From Planctomycetota bacterium (GTDB lineage Bacteria; Planctomycetota; UBA1135; GCA-002686595): a stretch of DNA of 64,000 nucleotides. The stretch spans positions 620,001 to 684,000 of the forward strand of contig JADJQU010000003.1 in NCBI GenBank assembly GCA_016712565.1, in the 5' to 3' direction. The position numbers were made by a program, and so were the translations under genes. Below the pieces are notes generated by a model that was not told the origin of the DNA, searched no databases, and saw only the letters and a program-made list of their open reading frames with translations. Positions 10,503 to 18,352 of the stretch are shown in pieces. Each line of letters starts with the position of its first letter. Position 1 is the stretch's first letter.

Positions 10503-10508
10503 TACGCT
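10503..10508 (+). promoter_or_regulatory. -10-like element before the 229-residue gene
   Basis: TACGCT, the same hexamer as at ispD, 31 nt upstream of the ATG at 10539. No matching -35 at 16-18 nt, so the support is weak. Confidence 0.25.
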
Positions 10509-10538
10509 TTCCTGAGACAGCACCCACTCCCGGGCTCC

Positions 10539-11228
10539 ATGCACTACGCGCCGCGGACCATCGCGATCATCACCGAGTTGTTCCATCCGCCGATCCACCC
10601 GGATCCGGCGCCGGTGCAGCGTGTGCACAACCAGTTGTTCCAGACCGGCCATTCGCCCTACCAGGGCTTCGTCGTGACGCCCCAGGGGCCGGTGCTGTCC
10701 AATCCGACCACGCGTCCCGGCGCGTCGTCCATGGCCGCGTTCCTCGCCGATCGATTCCAGTTCCGCGAGGAGTTCTCCAGCCTGACGGTCGAGGAGTTCG
10801 CCTTGCGCGCGCGCTTCGTCACCGAGCTCGTGGCCGCCCAGACCGGCGTGCAGGTGTTCACCACCCAGCAGGTGACCGTGCGCACGCTGCTCAACCCGCG
10901 CCACTTCAAGGACAGCCGGGCCTTCCTCAAGCAGGGGCTCTTGGGGTTGGAGGGCGAGACCGAGGACTTCGGGCGCGAGCCCCAGCTCTTCGGCGTGCGC
11001 ATGGTGTTCCCCGCCCAGGAATCGTCGCCGCACACCTTCTCGCTGCGCATCGAGTCGTACCACGCGGACACGCGCGACGTGTACATCGAGAACATGGCCA
11101 CCTTCCCGCCGGTGCTGGCCTCCCGCGGCCTCGCCACGGTGGAGACCAACATCCTGGAGACCTATCGCTTCCTGGTGGAGCGGGCGCTGCGCTTCGTCAG
11201 CCGCTTCGACGCCAAGCTGGAGACGTGA
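10539..11228 (+). CDS. conserved-looking protein of unknown function
   Basis: 229 residues, no signal peptide and no membrane segment. The composition is that of a folded soluble protein: mixed alpha/beta, few low-complexity stretches, phrases such as ITELFHPPIHPDPAPVQRVHNQLF and FSLRIESYHADTRDVYIENM. I do not recognise a domain. It sounds like a small sensor- or lipocalin-type beta protein but nothing decides this. It stands alone: ~750 nt upstream and ~290 nt downstream are free of genes. Codon use matches the neighbours. The start ATG at 10539 gives MHYAPRTIAII; no strong ribosome binding site is visible. Confidence 0.65.
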   Translation: MHYAPRTIAIITELFHPPIHPDPAPVQRVHNQLFQTGHSPYQGFVVTPQGPVLSNPTTRPGASSMAAFLADRFQFREEFSSLTVEEFALRARFVTELVAAQTGVQVFTTQQVTVRTLLNPRHFKDSRAFLKQGLLGLEGETEDFGREPQLFGVRMVFPAQESSPHTFSLRIESYHADTRDVYIENMATFPPVLASRGLATVETNILETYRFLVERALRFVSRFDAKLET

Positions 11229-11386
11229 CCGGTACGACAGCTGCCGCTGTCCGCGCCCGGGCCTCCGTCCCGGCACGTCGGCCCGACTTGTTCATGAGCT
11301 TCGGCTCCCACCCCCGCCCAAGCCCGTCCGGGCTGCGTTGCGCCGCCGCGTTCGGTCCAGGGCGAATGGCAGGTCGCCTGGGGGAG

Positions 11387-11407
11387 AACGCGTCGTCGCG
11401 CCTGGCC
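11387..11407 (-). repeat. dispersed intergenic repeat, degenerate core copy
   Basis: On the minus strand GGCCAGGCGCGACGACGCG matches the repeat core near 58.74 kb with a small gap. It lies in the 11229-11520 gap before the sulfotransferase gene. Confidence 0.45.
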
Positions 11408-11455
11408 GGCCAGGCTGGGTCGTGGTTTCGCTCAGTACTCCTGAATAGGTCGGGC

Positions 11456-11461
11456 TAGACT
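11456..11461 (+). promoter_or_regulatory. -10-like element GGGCTAGACT
   Basis: TAGACT in the context GGGCTAGACT, about 60 nt before the sulfotransferase ATG. The same GGCTAGACT context precedes pckA and the 130-residue gene at 20.65 kb. No good -35 is seen here. Confidence 0.3.
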
Positions 11462-11520
11462 GTGGGACTCAAGGGACCCTGCGCGGGTCGCCGATACCGC
11501 CGCTTCCGACTCCTCGCCCG

Positions 11521-12447
11521 ATGAGTTCCAAGTCCGTTCCTCCCGCCGCCCCGTCCGCCCCCCCGGCGCCCGGCCCGCGCCCCCTGTTGGCCTTCTTCGG
11601 CCACCACAAGTGCGCCAGCACCTGGACGCACAGCATCGTCGACTGGGTCTGCGCCGACGCCGGCTGGAAGCTCGCCTATCTGTACGACGAGAAGCCCTTC
11701 GGCGACGATCTGGCGGGCTACGTGGCGCGCGAGAACATCGACTTCGTCTCCTACGTCAACGCCAACGCGAAGTTCGTGAACCTGCGGGATTTCCGCGGCT
11801 TCCACCTGGTGCGCGACCCGCGCGACCTGGTGGTCTCGGCCTACTTCAGCCACCGCAATTCGCACCCCACCCAGGACTGGCCCGAGCTCCCCGCCCACCG
11901 CGAGCGGCTGCTCCAGGTCTCCAAGGAGGAGGGCATCTTCCTGGAGATGGAATTCAACCGGCCCGTGCTCGAGGAAATGGCGGCCTGGAATTACCAGCAG
12001 GACAACGTGCTGGAACTGCGCCAGGAGGAGTTCACCGCCGATCCCTACCGCGGCTTCCTCCAGGTGTTCGGGTTCCTGGGCGTGCTCGACGAGGCGAACT
12101 TCTCGAAGAAGCGCCAACTGCCCTACCTGCTGCGCGCCGCCAACAACATCTGGTGGCGGCAGGGCAAGCTGCCCTGGCGGCGGCCCATGAACGCCATTCC
12201 CGCGGAGCGGCTGCTCGGCATCGTGCACAACAACCGCTTCTCCAACTACGCGGGCGGCCGCAAGAAGGGCCAGGCGGACGAGAAGAGCCACTATCGCTCG
12301 GGCAAGGCCGGCGATTGGGCCAACCACTTCACGCCCGATCACGTCGCGCACTTCAAGCAGCTCTACGGCGACCTCGTCGTGCGACTGGGCTACGAGACGG
12401 CCGAGGATTGGTCGCTCGAGCACTTCACGGTGCTCGGCGCGCGCTGA
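11521..12447 (+). CDS. sulfotransferase (PAPS-dependent)
   Basis: 308 residues. Transfers sulfate from 3'-phosphoadenylyl sulfate to an acceptor hydroxyl or amine. The 5'-phosphosulfate-binding loop is GHHKCASTWTH (27-37). The 3'-phosphate site is HLVRDPRDLVVSAYFSHR (95-112), with the Arg and Ser of the family. The C-terminal FRxGKxGDW-like element reads HYRSGKAGDWANHF. The first ~20 residues are Pro/Ala-rich. Its neighbours are a polysaccharide flippase and a glycosyltransferase on the other strand, so a sulfated surface polysaccharide is a reasonable substrate; that is inference. It converges on the flippase gene, and both stop codons sit in one shared hairpin. Confidence 0.88.
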   Translation: MSSKSVPPAAPSAPPAPGPRPLLAFFGHHKCASTWTHSIVDWVCADAGWKLAYLYDEKPFGDDLAGYVARENIDFVSYVNANAKFVNLRDFRGFHLVRDPRDLVVSAYFSHRNSHPTQDWPELPAHRERLLQVSKEEGIFLEMEFNRPVLEEMAAWNYQQDNVLELRQEEFTADPYRGFLQVFGFLGVLDEANFSKKRQLPYLLRAANNIWWRQGKLPWRRPMNAIPAERLLGIVHNNRFSNYAGGRKKGQADEKSHYRSGKAGDWANHFTPDHVAHFKQLYGDLVVRLGYETAEDWSLEHFTVLGAR

Positions 12448-12478
12448 GGCCCCTTCGGCCCCGCCCCGGCGGCCTCAG
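12444..12478. terminator. bidirectional hairpin containing both stop codons
   Basis: CTGAGGCC (12444-12451) pairs perfectly with GGCCTCAG (12471-12478). The TGA of the sulfotransferase and the TGA of the flippase each lie in one arm. No U tract follows, so terminator function is inferred from the position between convergent genes. Confidence 0.5.
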
Positions 12479-14055
12479 CGGCGCCCGAGCTTCGCCCGCA
12501 GCGCGCGCAGGCATTCCCCGCGCTCGTCACGCTCGAGCAGGCCGCCCCACACCACTCCGAGCGAGAGCAGGATCAGTCCGCCCTTGAGCGCCGTGTAGGG
12601 CGTCAGCAGCGCCGTGTAGCCGGACGTCCAGCGGCCGTCGATCCACAGGGCGGCTCCCATGGCGGCCAGCACCAGCGACAGCATCGCGAGCATGCGTCCG
12701 TGCTCGAAGCGCGCGCCGACGGTCCTCACGGCGATCCAGTGCCCAGCGGTGCCCAGCACCATGAACGTGGCCAGGGTCGCCATGGCGGCGCCCACGTAGC
12801 CATGGCTCCTGATCAGCACCACGCTGAGCAGCACCTTCACGGCCACCGCAACCACGTTGAGCCAGAACATCGGCCAGGTGCGCTTGGCGATGAACATCGG
12901 CACCTGGCTCAGCCCGTTCAGCGCGAAGAACACGTACCCGGCGCAAACCCAAGGCACCACCGGGAACGCATCCCAGTACTCGGGGCTCCCCGACAGGGCG
13001 TGCACCAGCTCGCGACCCAGGAGCATCACGGCGATGCTGGCCGAACCCACGGCGAACAGGGCCCAGGTGCTCACGCGCCGGATCAGGTCCTTCTGCCGCT
13101 CCGGCTCCTTCACGCCGAAGATCCAGGGCTGCCAGATCTGCATGAACGAGCCCACCACCACGAGCTGCACCAGCCAGCCCACGAGATAGCCCTGGCCGTA
13201 GATGCCCACCCAGCCCATCTTCTCGTCCTGGGGACCGAGTTGGCGCAGCAGCAGGCGGTCGAAGTAATTGAGGCCCATCTGGCACAGGCCCACCATCACC
13301 AGCGGCACCGAGTAGGCCACCATGGGCCGCAGCACGCGCCACGAGAACGTCAACCCCACGCGTGACAGGACCCAGCCCCCGATCAGAAGACTGGTCAGGA
13401 GTTCCCCCACCAGGGTCGCCGCCAGAAACCCGGCGATGCCCCAGTCGAGCACCAGCAGGAACAGGATCCGCAGGGACATCTCCAGGAACGACTTGGAGAT
13501 CTTCAGCGTGGTGATCAGGGTCGATCTCTGCTGGACCTGCAGGTAGCGAAACGCCGTCTCACTGGAGAGCGCCAGGGGAATCGAGAGCAGCGAGAGGATC
13601 AGGCACAGCTGCAGGTTGTCGTGGGCGAGGCGGGGATCGGCGGTGTCGAACAGGAAGCGCGACAGCGGCGCGCGAAACAGGATTCCCAGGCCCACGAGGG
13701 TCCAGGAAACCGCGGAGAGCAACAGCAGCGACGAGCTGATGACCGACTTGCGGTCGCGCTCGTCCTTCTGATCGAAGTAGAAGCGCACGACCCCGGCCAG
13801 CAGATTCGTGCCGCTGATCTGGATCAGCGCCGTGAACAGGAGGTCCGTGATCTGGGTCACGCCCCACTGGGCTTTGTCCAACGCCTCGGTGTAGTACCTG
13901 ACCAGGACCAGGGCCAGGAAGCGCTGAGCCAGCGGCGCGATGCTGTAGACCAGCGAATGTCGCGCCAGGCTGGAGAGCTTGGCTTCCTGGCGTGCGTCGG
14001 TTTCCGAGGGGGACACGGCGCTGCTATTGGAGGGTTCGAGCCCGCGCGAATCCAC
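12475..14055 (-). CDS. polysaccharide flippase (Wzx/MurJ-MATE superfamily)
   Basis: 526 residues, about 12-14 hydrophobic helices spread over the whole chain (for example DLLFTALIQISGTNLLAGVV, LLLLSAVSWTLVGLGILF, WALFAVGSASIAVMLLG, GGLILLSLGVVWGGLL). The N-terminal ~28 residues are soluble. The pattern, with an early LARHSLVYSIAPLAQRFLALVLVRYY segment, fits oligosaccharide flippases that move lipid-linked sugar repeat units across the inner membrane. The glycosyltransferase upstream is on the same strand with 72 nt between them, and the sulfotransferase converges downstream. Together they suggest a small exopolysaccharide or glycoprotein-glycan locus. The substrate is unknown, and no polymerase (Wzy) is in view. 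Confidence 0.85.
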   Translation of the reverse strand: MDSRGLEPSNSSAVSPSETDARQEAKLSSLARHSLVYSIAPLAQRFLALVLVRYYTEALDKAQWGVTQITDLLFTALIQISGTNLLAGVVRFYFDQKDERDRKSVISSSLLLLSAVSWTLVGLGILFRAPLSRFLFDTADPRLAHDNLQLCLILSLLSIPLALSSETAFRYLQVQQRSTLITTLKISKSFLEMSLRILFLLVLDWGIAGFLAATLVGELLTSLLIGGWVLSRVGLTFSWRVLRPMVAYSVPLVMVGLCQMGLNYFDRLLLRQLGPQDEKMGWVGIYGQGYLVGWLVQLVVVGSFMQIWQPWIFGVKEPERQKDLIRRVSTWALFAVGSASIAVMLLGRELVHALSGSPEYWDAFPVVPWVCAGYVFFALNGLSQVPMFIAKRTWPMFWLNVVAVAVKVLLSVVLIRSHGYVGAAMATLATFMVLGTAGHWIAVRTVGARFEHGRMLAMLSLVLAAMGAALWIDGRWTSGYTALLTPYTALKGGLILLSLGVVWGGLLERDERGECLRALRAKLGRR

Positions 14056-14127
14056 GAGCGCGCGAGCCGGCCCGTCCCGCCCGTGCCGCCCGTCCCCCCC
14101 GACCCCCCCGTCCCATCGGCAAGCCCG

Positions 14128-15336
14128 TCACTCGGCGCCCGCGGGCGCGGCGGCGCGCGAAGGAGGCCTTGGACCGGCCGCCTTCGACAGCACCGCTTCC
14201 ATCTGCCGCGCCTTGGCCGCCCAGGAGTAGTGCTGCACCACCGTGGCGCGCCCGCGCTCGCCCAGGCGAACACGCTCGTCCTTGTCCTGGAACAGGCGCA
14301 GGATCGCCGCCGCGATGGCGGTCTTCCCGTCGGCCACCAGCAGGTTCGCGTCCACGTCCATCAGCCCGCCGGTGGAGATCGACGTGGCCACCACTGCCTT
14401 CTGCATGGACCAGGCCTGCAGGATCTTGTTCTTGATGCCCGAGCCGGAGAGCAGCGGGCAAACGAACACCCAGGCGCGGTCCAGGTACGGCCGCACGTCG
14501 GGCACGAAGCCGGTGACCTCCACGCCCGGGCCGGCGAGGGCGCTGACCTCCGGCGTGGGCTTGTTCCCGACCACCAGCATGCGCGCCCGGGGTTCCACCT
14601 CGCGCACCAGGGGCAGGACCTCGCGACAGAAGTACAGGGCCGCCTCGGCGTTGGGCGTGAAGCCCATGGCCCCCTCGAAGACGATCGTGGGCACGTCGGA
14701 CTCGGGTTCTCCCGGCTGGAAGTAGTCCGCGTCCACGCCGTTGTGGATCACGCTGACGTCCAGATCCGGCAGTTGGCGCAGCAGCGAGCGGCGATCCTCC
14801 TCGGCCACCACATTGACCATGCGGCAATGGGGCAGATAGGCCAGCTGAAAGCGCCGCGTCGAAGTGAAGTCGCGCCAACGCCGCAGGAACAGGAGCGGCG
14901 AGCGGCTGGCCCACATCTGGGTCCAGTTGTCCTTGACGCCGTCGTCGGCGATGTCGCCCAGGACGGGCACGTCGGGCACGCGCCGCGAGTAGACCAGCAT
15001 CTTGGCGCCGCCGGTCCAGACCATGTCGAAGGCCACGCGCTGCAGGGTGCGCTCCACCACGGCCATCACCGCCGGGTCGAAGTCGTGGACCTCGTCCGCG
15101 GACAGGGCGTGCAGGGCCCTGGAGGCCAGCCACTGGCGCCGCGGCTCCGGCCGGCGCGGCAGGATCTGGATCGACGCGTACAGCCCCTCCAATTCAGGCG
15201 GGCAGGGCCCCTCCCCGAGCGTGATCAGGTGGATCTCGTGACGGGCCGCCAGCTGGCGGGAATAGTGGTAGTTGTGCAGGTTGTACCCATCGTGCAGCGG
15301 CCAGGGTACCTTGTGCGAGAGGAGCAGGATCTTCAT
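14128..15336 (-). CDS. glycosyltransferase, GT4-type (GT-B fold)
   Basis: 402 residues. The N-terminal domain begins MKILLLSHKVPWPLHDGYNL, the usual opening of GT4 enzymes. The C-terminal half has the nucleotide-sugar domain: VSVIHNGVDADYFQPG (195-210), EGAMGFTPNAEAALYF, VTGFVPDVRPYLDRAWVFVCPLLSGSGIKNKILQAWSMQKAVVAT. The last element carries the conserved glycine-rich loop and a position where many GT4 enzymes have an ExxG/EAM acidic motif, here KNKILQAW, as in the subfamily of TIGR03087-type stp1/WreA proteins. Soluble or peripheral. The ATG at 15336 is preceded by a good promoter. It probably builds the glycan moved by the downstream flippase. Confidence 0.87.
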   Translation of the reverse strand: MKILLLSHKVPWPLHDGYNLHNYHYSRQLAARHEIHLITLGEGPCPPELEGLYASIQILPRRPEPRRQWLASRALHALSADEVHDFDPAVMAVVERTLQRVAFDMVWTGGAKMLVYSRRVPDVPVLGDIADDGVKDNWTQMWASRSPLLFLRRWRDFTSTRRFQLAYLPHCRMVNVVAEEDRRSLLRQLPDLDVSVIHNGVDADYFQPGEPESDVPTIVFEGAMGFTPNAEAALYFCREVLPLVREVEPRARMLVVGNKPTPEVSALAGPGVEVTGFVPDVRPYLDRAWVFVCPLLSGSGIKNKILQAWSMQKAVVATSISTGGLMDVDANLLVADGKTAIAAAILRLFQDKDERVRLGERGRATVVQHYSWAAKARQMEAVLSKAAGPRPPSRAAAPAGAE

Positions 15337-15363
15337 GCGCCGAGAAGTCGGATCGGCGATAGG

Positions 15364-15392
15364 AGAGTAACGGTGGCGGACTCCAGCGGCAA
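15364..15392 (-). promoter_or_regulatory. promoter candidate for glycosyltransferase-flippase unit
   Basis: TTGCCG (15392-15387), 17-nt spacer, TACTCT (15369-15364), 28 nt from the ATG at 15336. It overlaps the start region of the divergent lipoprotein gene, whose ribosome binding site AGGAG lies at 15361-15365. Confidence 0.55.
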
Positions 15393-16173
15393 CGAGCGCG
15401 CAGGCTGGCGCGGGATCGGAAAGCGCCCGGCGCCTTGGGGGAAGCTCATTTCCTGGGCACTCCGGCAGCTTCCGCTGCGCGCGGCCGCATTCCCCGGCCG
15501 GTCCGCTCCCCTGCTCCTGGTCCCGGTCCTCGCGATGCTCGGCGCCTGCCCGGGGGAGGCGCCGCCCACGGCCTGGCCCGCGGGCACGGTGCTGGCCGTC
15601 GACGACGTGCCGATCACGGCGGCCGAAATCGCCGCGGACATGGCTCCGGTGATCCTGATCGAGCCCCAGTGGAACGAGGTCCAGCACAAGCGACTGGCCT
15701 TCAACGAACTGGCGCTCCCCAGGGCCCTCCAACGCGCCGCCGCGCCGGCCCGCGCCCGCGAGGATGCGCGCCGCAAGCTCGACCTGGACTTCGCGCGCAT
15801 CATGGCGGGCAATCAGGTGGGTCCGCCCACCAGTTCCGGGGCCGTGGGCCAAGAGGTCGTCGGCCACTGGCAGCAACTGGGCCTGGGGGTCTGGGGGGAG
15901 GCCATGAACCTCGCCCCGGGGCAGTGGTCCGAGGTGATCGAGTGCCCGGGCTCGTTCCTGCGCCTCTGCGTGTTGGAACGCACCGACGGCCCCGTCCCCG
16001 CCGCCACCCATTTCCGCCTGGATACGATCTCCTGCCCCTTCGGCGACCCGTCGTCCTCCCGGGTGTCGAACGACGAGAGGCTGAAGGCCCACCGCCTGAC
16101 CATCGTCGACCCCAGCTGGGAGACGATCGTCCCCGAACGCACCAAGTACCTGATGGGAATCCGATCCCCATGA
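15373..16173 (+). CDS. lipoprotein with SurA-like N-terminal domain
   Basis: 266 residues from GTG 15373, chosen because AGGAG lies 7 nt before it. A hydrophobic stretch with lipobox (LLLVPVLAMLGAC, Cys59) makes it a lipoprotein, though 58 residues ahead of the Cys is unusually long, so a later non-standard start is possible. After the Cys, GTVLAVDDVPITAAEIAADM resembles the start of SurA/PpiC-type chaperones, followed by a basic helix. No parvulin domain is evident; the C-terminus (TISCPFGDPSSSRVSNDERL, SWETIVPERTKYLMGI) is not recognised. The stop overlaps the next gene's ATG (ATGA). It may assist folding or delivery of envelope proteins. Confidence 0.62.
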   Translation: MADSSGNERAGWRGIGKRPAPWGKLISWALRQLPLRAAAFPGRSAPLLLVPVLAMLGACPGEAPPTAWPAGTVLAVDDVPITAAEIAADMAPVILIEPQWNEVQHKRLAFNELALPRALQRAAAPARAREDARRKLDLDFARIMAGNQVGPPTSSGAVGQEVVGHWQQLGLGVWGEAMNLAPGQWSEVIECPGSFLRLCVLERTDGPVPAATHFRLDTISCPFGDPSSSRVSNDERLKAHRLTIVDPSWETIVPERTKYLMGIRSP

Positions 16174-17123
16174 AGCACTCCCTCCGCCGCGTGTCCGCCG
16201 CGCTGCTCTCCCTCACGGGCCTCCTCGGCCCCGGCGCCGTGGCCCAGACCCCGCCTCCGGGCACGACGCCGCCCAAGGAAGCCCCCGCCGGCCAGGCACC
16301 CAAGCCGCGCCTGGAGGCCTGGCCCGAGCTGAAGGGCGAGGCTCAGAAGACCGTGCAGACCGATTTGGAGCGCCTGCGCAAGGCCTCCACCGAGGAAATG
16401 GGCGCGGCGGGCCGCGCCGGGCTGCTCCAGGCGGGCGCGGGAGCAGCGCCGCTCCTGCTCGCGGCCCTGGGCAAGGAAAAGGACGAGACCGTGCGGGGGA
16501 GGATCGTCCAGGTCCTCGACCAGATCACCGGGGCGGAGCACACGCGCCTGCTTGCCAAGGAACTCACCAGCAAGTCCCGCGACGTGCGACTCTACGCGCT
16601 GGGCCGCTGCGCCCTGTTCCCCGACGCGGAGCTGCGCACCGCGGCCGAGCCCCTGCTCGCGCGGCTCGTCAAGGAGGGCGAGAAGGCCGACCCCGAGGAA
16701 CGCTACGCCGCGGCGCTGCTCGCCACCTCCACGGGTTCCACCGCGGGGCTCGCCGCGCTGCACCTCGCGGCCGTCGAGAACTGGAACAAGCGCGGTGTCC
16801 AGATCCGCGCCGCCCTCGAGGGCGTGCGCGGAGCGGAGGCCGCCGGCCAGTTGCTCGCCATGCTCAAGGACAGCGACAAGCCGGTCCTCAACGGCCCGCT
16901 GCTCTCCAAGGACGATCGCCAGCGCGTCGTGGCCTGCCTCAATCTGCTGGCGGGCTGCGGCGACAAGGGCGCGCTGCCGCGCGTGAAGGCCTTCCTCGAC
17001 TCCAACGACAACACCGTGCGCGTGGCCGCCATCAATGCCGTGCTCGGAATCGCCGAAAACAAGCCGCCGGTCGCCAATTTGTCCGCGTTCGAGGCCGTTG
17101 AGATGGCGAAGAAGCTGAAGTAG
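16170..17123 (+). CDS. secreted HEAT-repeat-like protein
   Basis: 317 residues with a signal peptide (MKHSLRRVSAALLSLTGLLGPGAVAQ, cleavage about residue 25). A Pro-rich linker follows, then helical pairs typical of HEAT/armadillo repeats: AAPLLLAALGKEKDETVRGRIVQVLDQI, LLAKELTSKSRDVRLYALGRCAL, ALPRVKAFLDSNDNTVRVAAINAVLGI. Such proteins are protein-binding scaffolds, probably periplasmic here. It is translationally coupled to the lipoprotein upstream (ATGA), so the two products may act as a pair. No catalytic motif is seen. The metalloprotease gene follows after 76 nt on the same strand. Confidence 0.75.
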   Translation: MKHSLRRVSAALLSLTGLLGPGAVAQTPPPGTTPPKEAPAGQAPKPRLEAWPELKGEAQKTVQTDLERLRKASTEEMGAAGRAGLLQAGAGAAPLLLAALGKEKDETVRGRIVQVLDQITGAEHTRLLAKELTSKSRDVRLYALGRCALFPDAELRTAAEPLLARLVKEGEKADPEERYAAALLATSTGSTAGLAALHLAAVENWNKRGVQIRAALEGVRGAEAAGQLLAMLKDSDKPVLNGPLLSKDDRQRVVACLNLLAGCGDKGALPRVKAFLDSNDNTVRVAAINAVLGIAENKPPVANLSAFEAVEMAKKLK

Positions 17124-17199
17124 CCGCGGGGCGCCCCTCGCGCCGCCGAACTCGGCCCTGCACCTGCCTCGCCGGCGCCCAAGGCCGGCACCGACCCCC

Positions 17200-18270
17200 G
17201 TGAAGACGCTGCTGCTCTCGGTCGGGCTGATCGCCCTGGCCGCCGCCCCGACGAAACCGCCGGACCTGGCCAAGGTCTACGTCGAGGCCGTGCGCGAGCT
17301 GAACGAAAAGCACGCCCGCGCTCCGGGAAAGGAAACCGAGGAGGAGCTGGCCAAGAAACTGCCCGCGGCGGCGACCAAGGCCCTCGAGGGACTGCTGGCG
17401 GCGAAGCCGTCCGAGGATCTCGGCGCGGCGCTCCAGTCCGTCTGCGACGCGGCCGCGGACCTCGATCGGACGGGCGATTTCGACCGCATCCGTGCACGAC
17501 TCGCGGAACTCGAGCCGGCGCGCGCGGACCAGCTCGACCGGTTGCTTTCGCGGCCGCGCTTCGTGCTGCGCGGCGAGAACGGCGTGGGCGAGTCCTACCT
17601 GGAGGGCTTCGCGCGGGTCTTCGACGGCATCCTGGACGCCTACGACGAGGTGTTCGGCTTCGAGCAGTGGAGCAAGGTGCCCGGCAAGAAGCTGCGCGTG
17701 CGCGTGCACCGTGTCGACGCGATCACGGCGCCGCCGCACTTCGCTCCGGAGTTTCCCTACCACTCCGAAATCGACTTTCCCGTGGCCGACGTGGGGAGCT
17801 TCAGCTCCCCCACCGCCGACGGCAAGTTCCTGTTCTATGGACTGTGCCACGAACTGGGCCACGTGATCGCCATGTGGGGCGACCCGCGGCGCGAGGCCGA
17901 CCACCACGCCTGGGCCCACTACACGGGCGTGGCGATCGTCGAGCATCTCAGCTCCCAGAAGGACGCCCCCGACTGGATGAAGCCGCTGCGCGACGTCCAG
18001 TGGCGCTCGCTCGCCAAGGAACGCGAGGCGGCCAAGGACGTGAAGCCCTCGCTGGAGAAGCGCGAGAACGTGTTGGCGCTGCTCTTGGCGCTGCACGAGC
18101 GCCTCGGCCCGCGCGCGATCGGCGAGGCGCTCAACCGGCTCGACCGCGAGGACCGGCGCCTCTGCGTCAACCGCGTGCGCTACTACGAATTCGCCGACCT
18201 GAAGACGGCCCTGCTCGCCGCCACGAAGGCGAAGGAGCGCGTCGCCGCGATTCGCGAGCTCCTGCCGTAG
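17200..18270 (+). CDS. secreted zinc metallopeptidase-like protein (HExxH)
   Basis: 356 residues with a short signal peptide (MKTLLLSVGLIALAAA). The mature part contains GLCHELGHVIAMWGDPRREADHHAWAHY: HELGH is a classic HExxH zinc site and the downstream acidic/His residues could give the third ligand (E or H in EADHHAWAHY). This looks like a gluzincin-type peptidase or a catalytically related 'putative metalloprotease' of Planctomycetes; no named family is certain. The start is GTG at 17200, needed for the signal peptide. It may belong to the transcript of the two upstream envelope genes. Its last codons are part of a 21-bp-period triplet repeat that runs past the stop. Confidence 0.72.
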   Translation: MKTLLLSVGLIALAAAPTKPPDLAKVYVEAVRELNEKHARAPGKETEEELAKKLPAAATKALEGLLAAKPSEDLGAALQSVCDAAADLDRTGDFDRIRARLAELEPARADQLDRLLSRPRFVLRGENGVGESYLEGFARVFDGILDAYDEVFGFEQWSKVPGKKLRVRVHRVDAITAPPHFAPEFPYHSEIDFPVADVGSFSSPTADGKFLFYGLCHELGHVIAMWGDPRREADHHAWAHYTGVAIVEHLSSQKDAPDWMKPLRDVQWRSLAKEREAAKDVKPSLEKRENVLALLLALHERLGPRAIGEALNRLDREDRRLCVNRVRYYEFADLKTALLAATKAKERVAAIRELLP

Positions 18271-18312
18271 GGCCGCGAGCTCCTGCCGTAGAGCCGCGAG
18301 CTCCTGCCGCAG
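18253..18312. repeat. 18-bp unit with 21-bp period, three copies across a gene end
   Basis: CGCGAGCTCCTGCCGTAG at 18253-18270 (including the metallopeptidase stop), 18274-18291, and 18295-18312 (last copy CGCAG). Each copy therefore repeats the stop codon context RELLP-stop. Consistent with tandem duplication of the gene's 3' end. Confidence 0.9.
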
Positions 18313-18319
18313 AGTTCGG

Positions 18320-18339
18320 GCAACCCGCCGCCGGGTTGC
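18320..18339. terminator. hairpin between convergent genes
   Basis: GCAACCCG (18320-18327) pairs perfectly with CGGGTTGC (18332-18339) around a CCGC loop. It lies between the metallopeptidase and ROK kinase genes, which converge; no U tract, so the function is inferred from place and stability. Confidence 0.5.
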
Positions 18340-18352
18340 GCCGCCGTCCGAA

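Noticed and set aside
18253..18312. Triplet repeats taken as a CRISPR array
   Set aside because: Units have no spacers and are directly tandem; no cas genes in the window.
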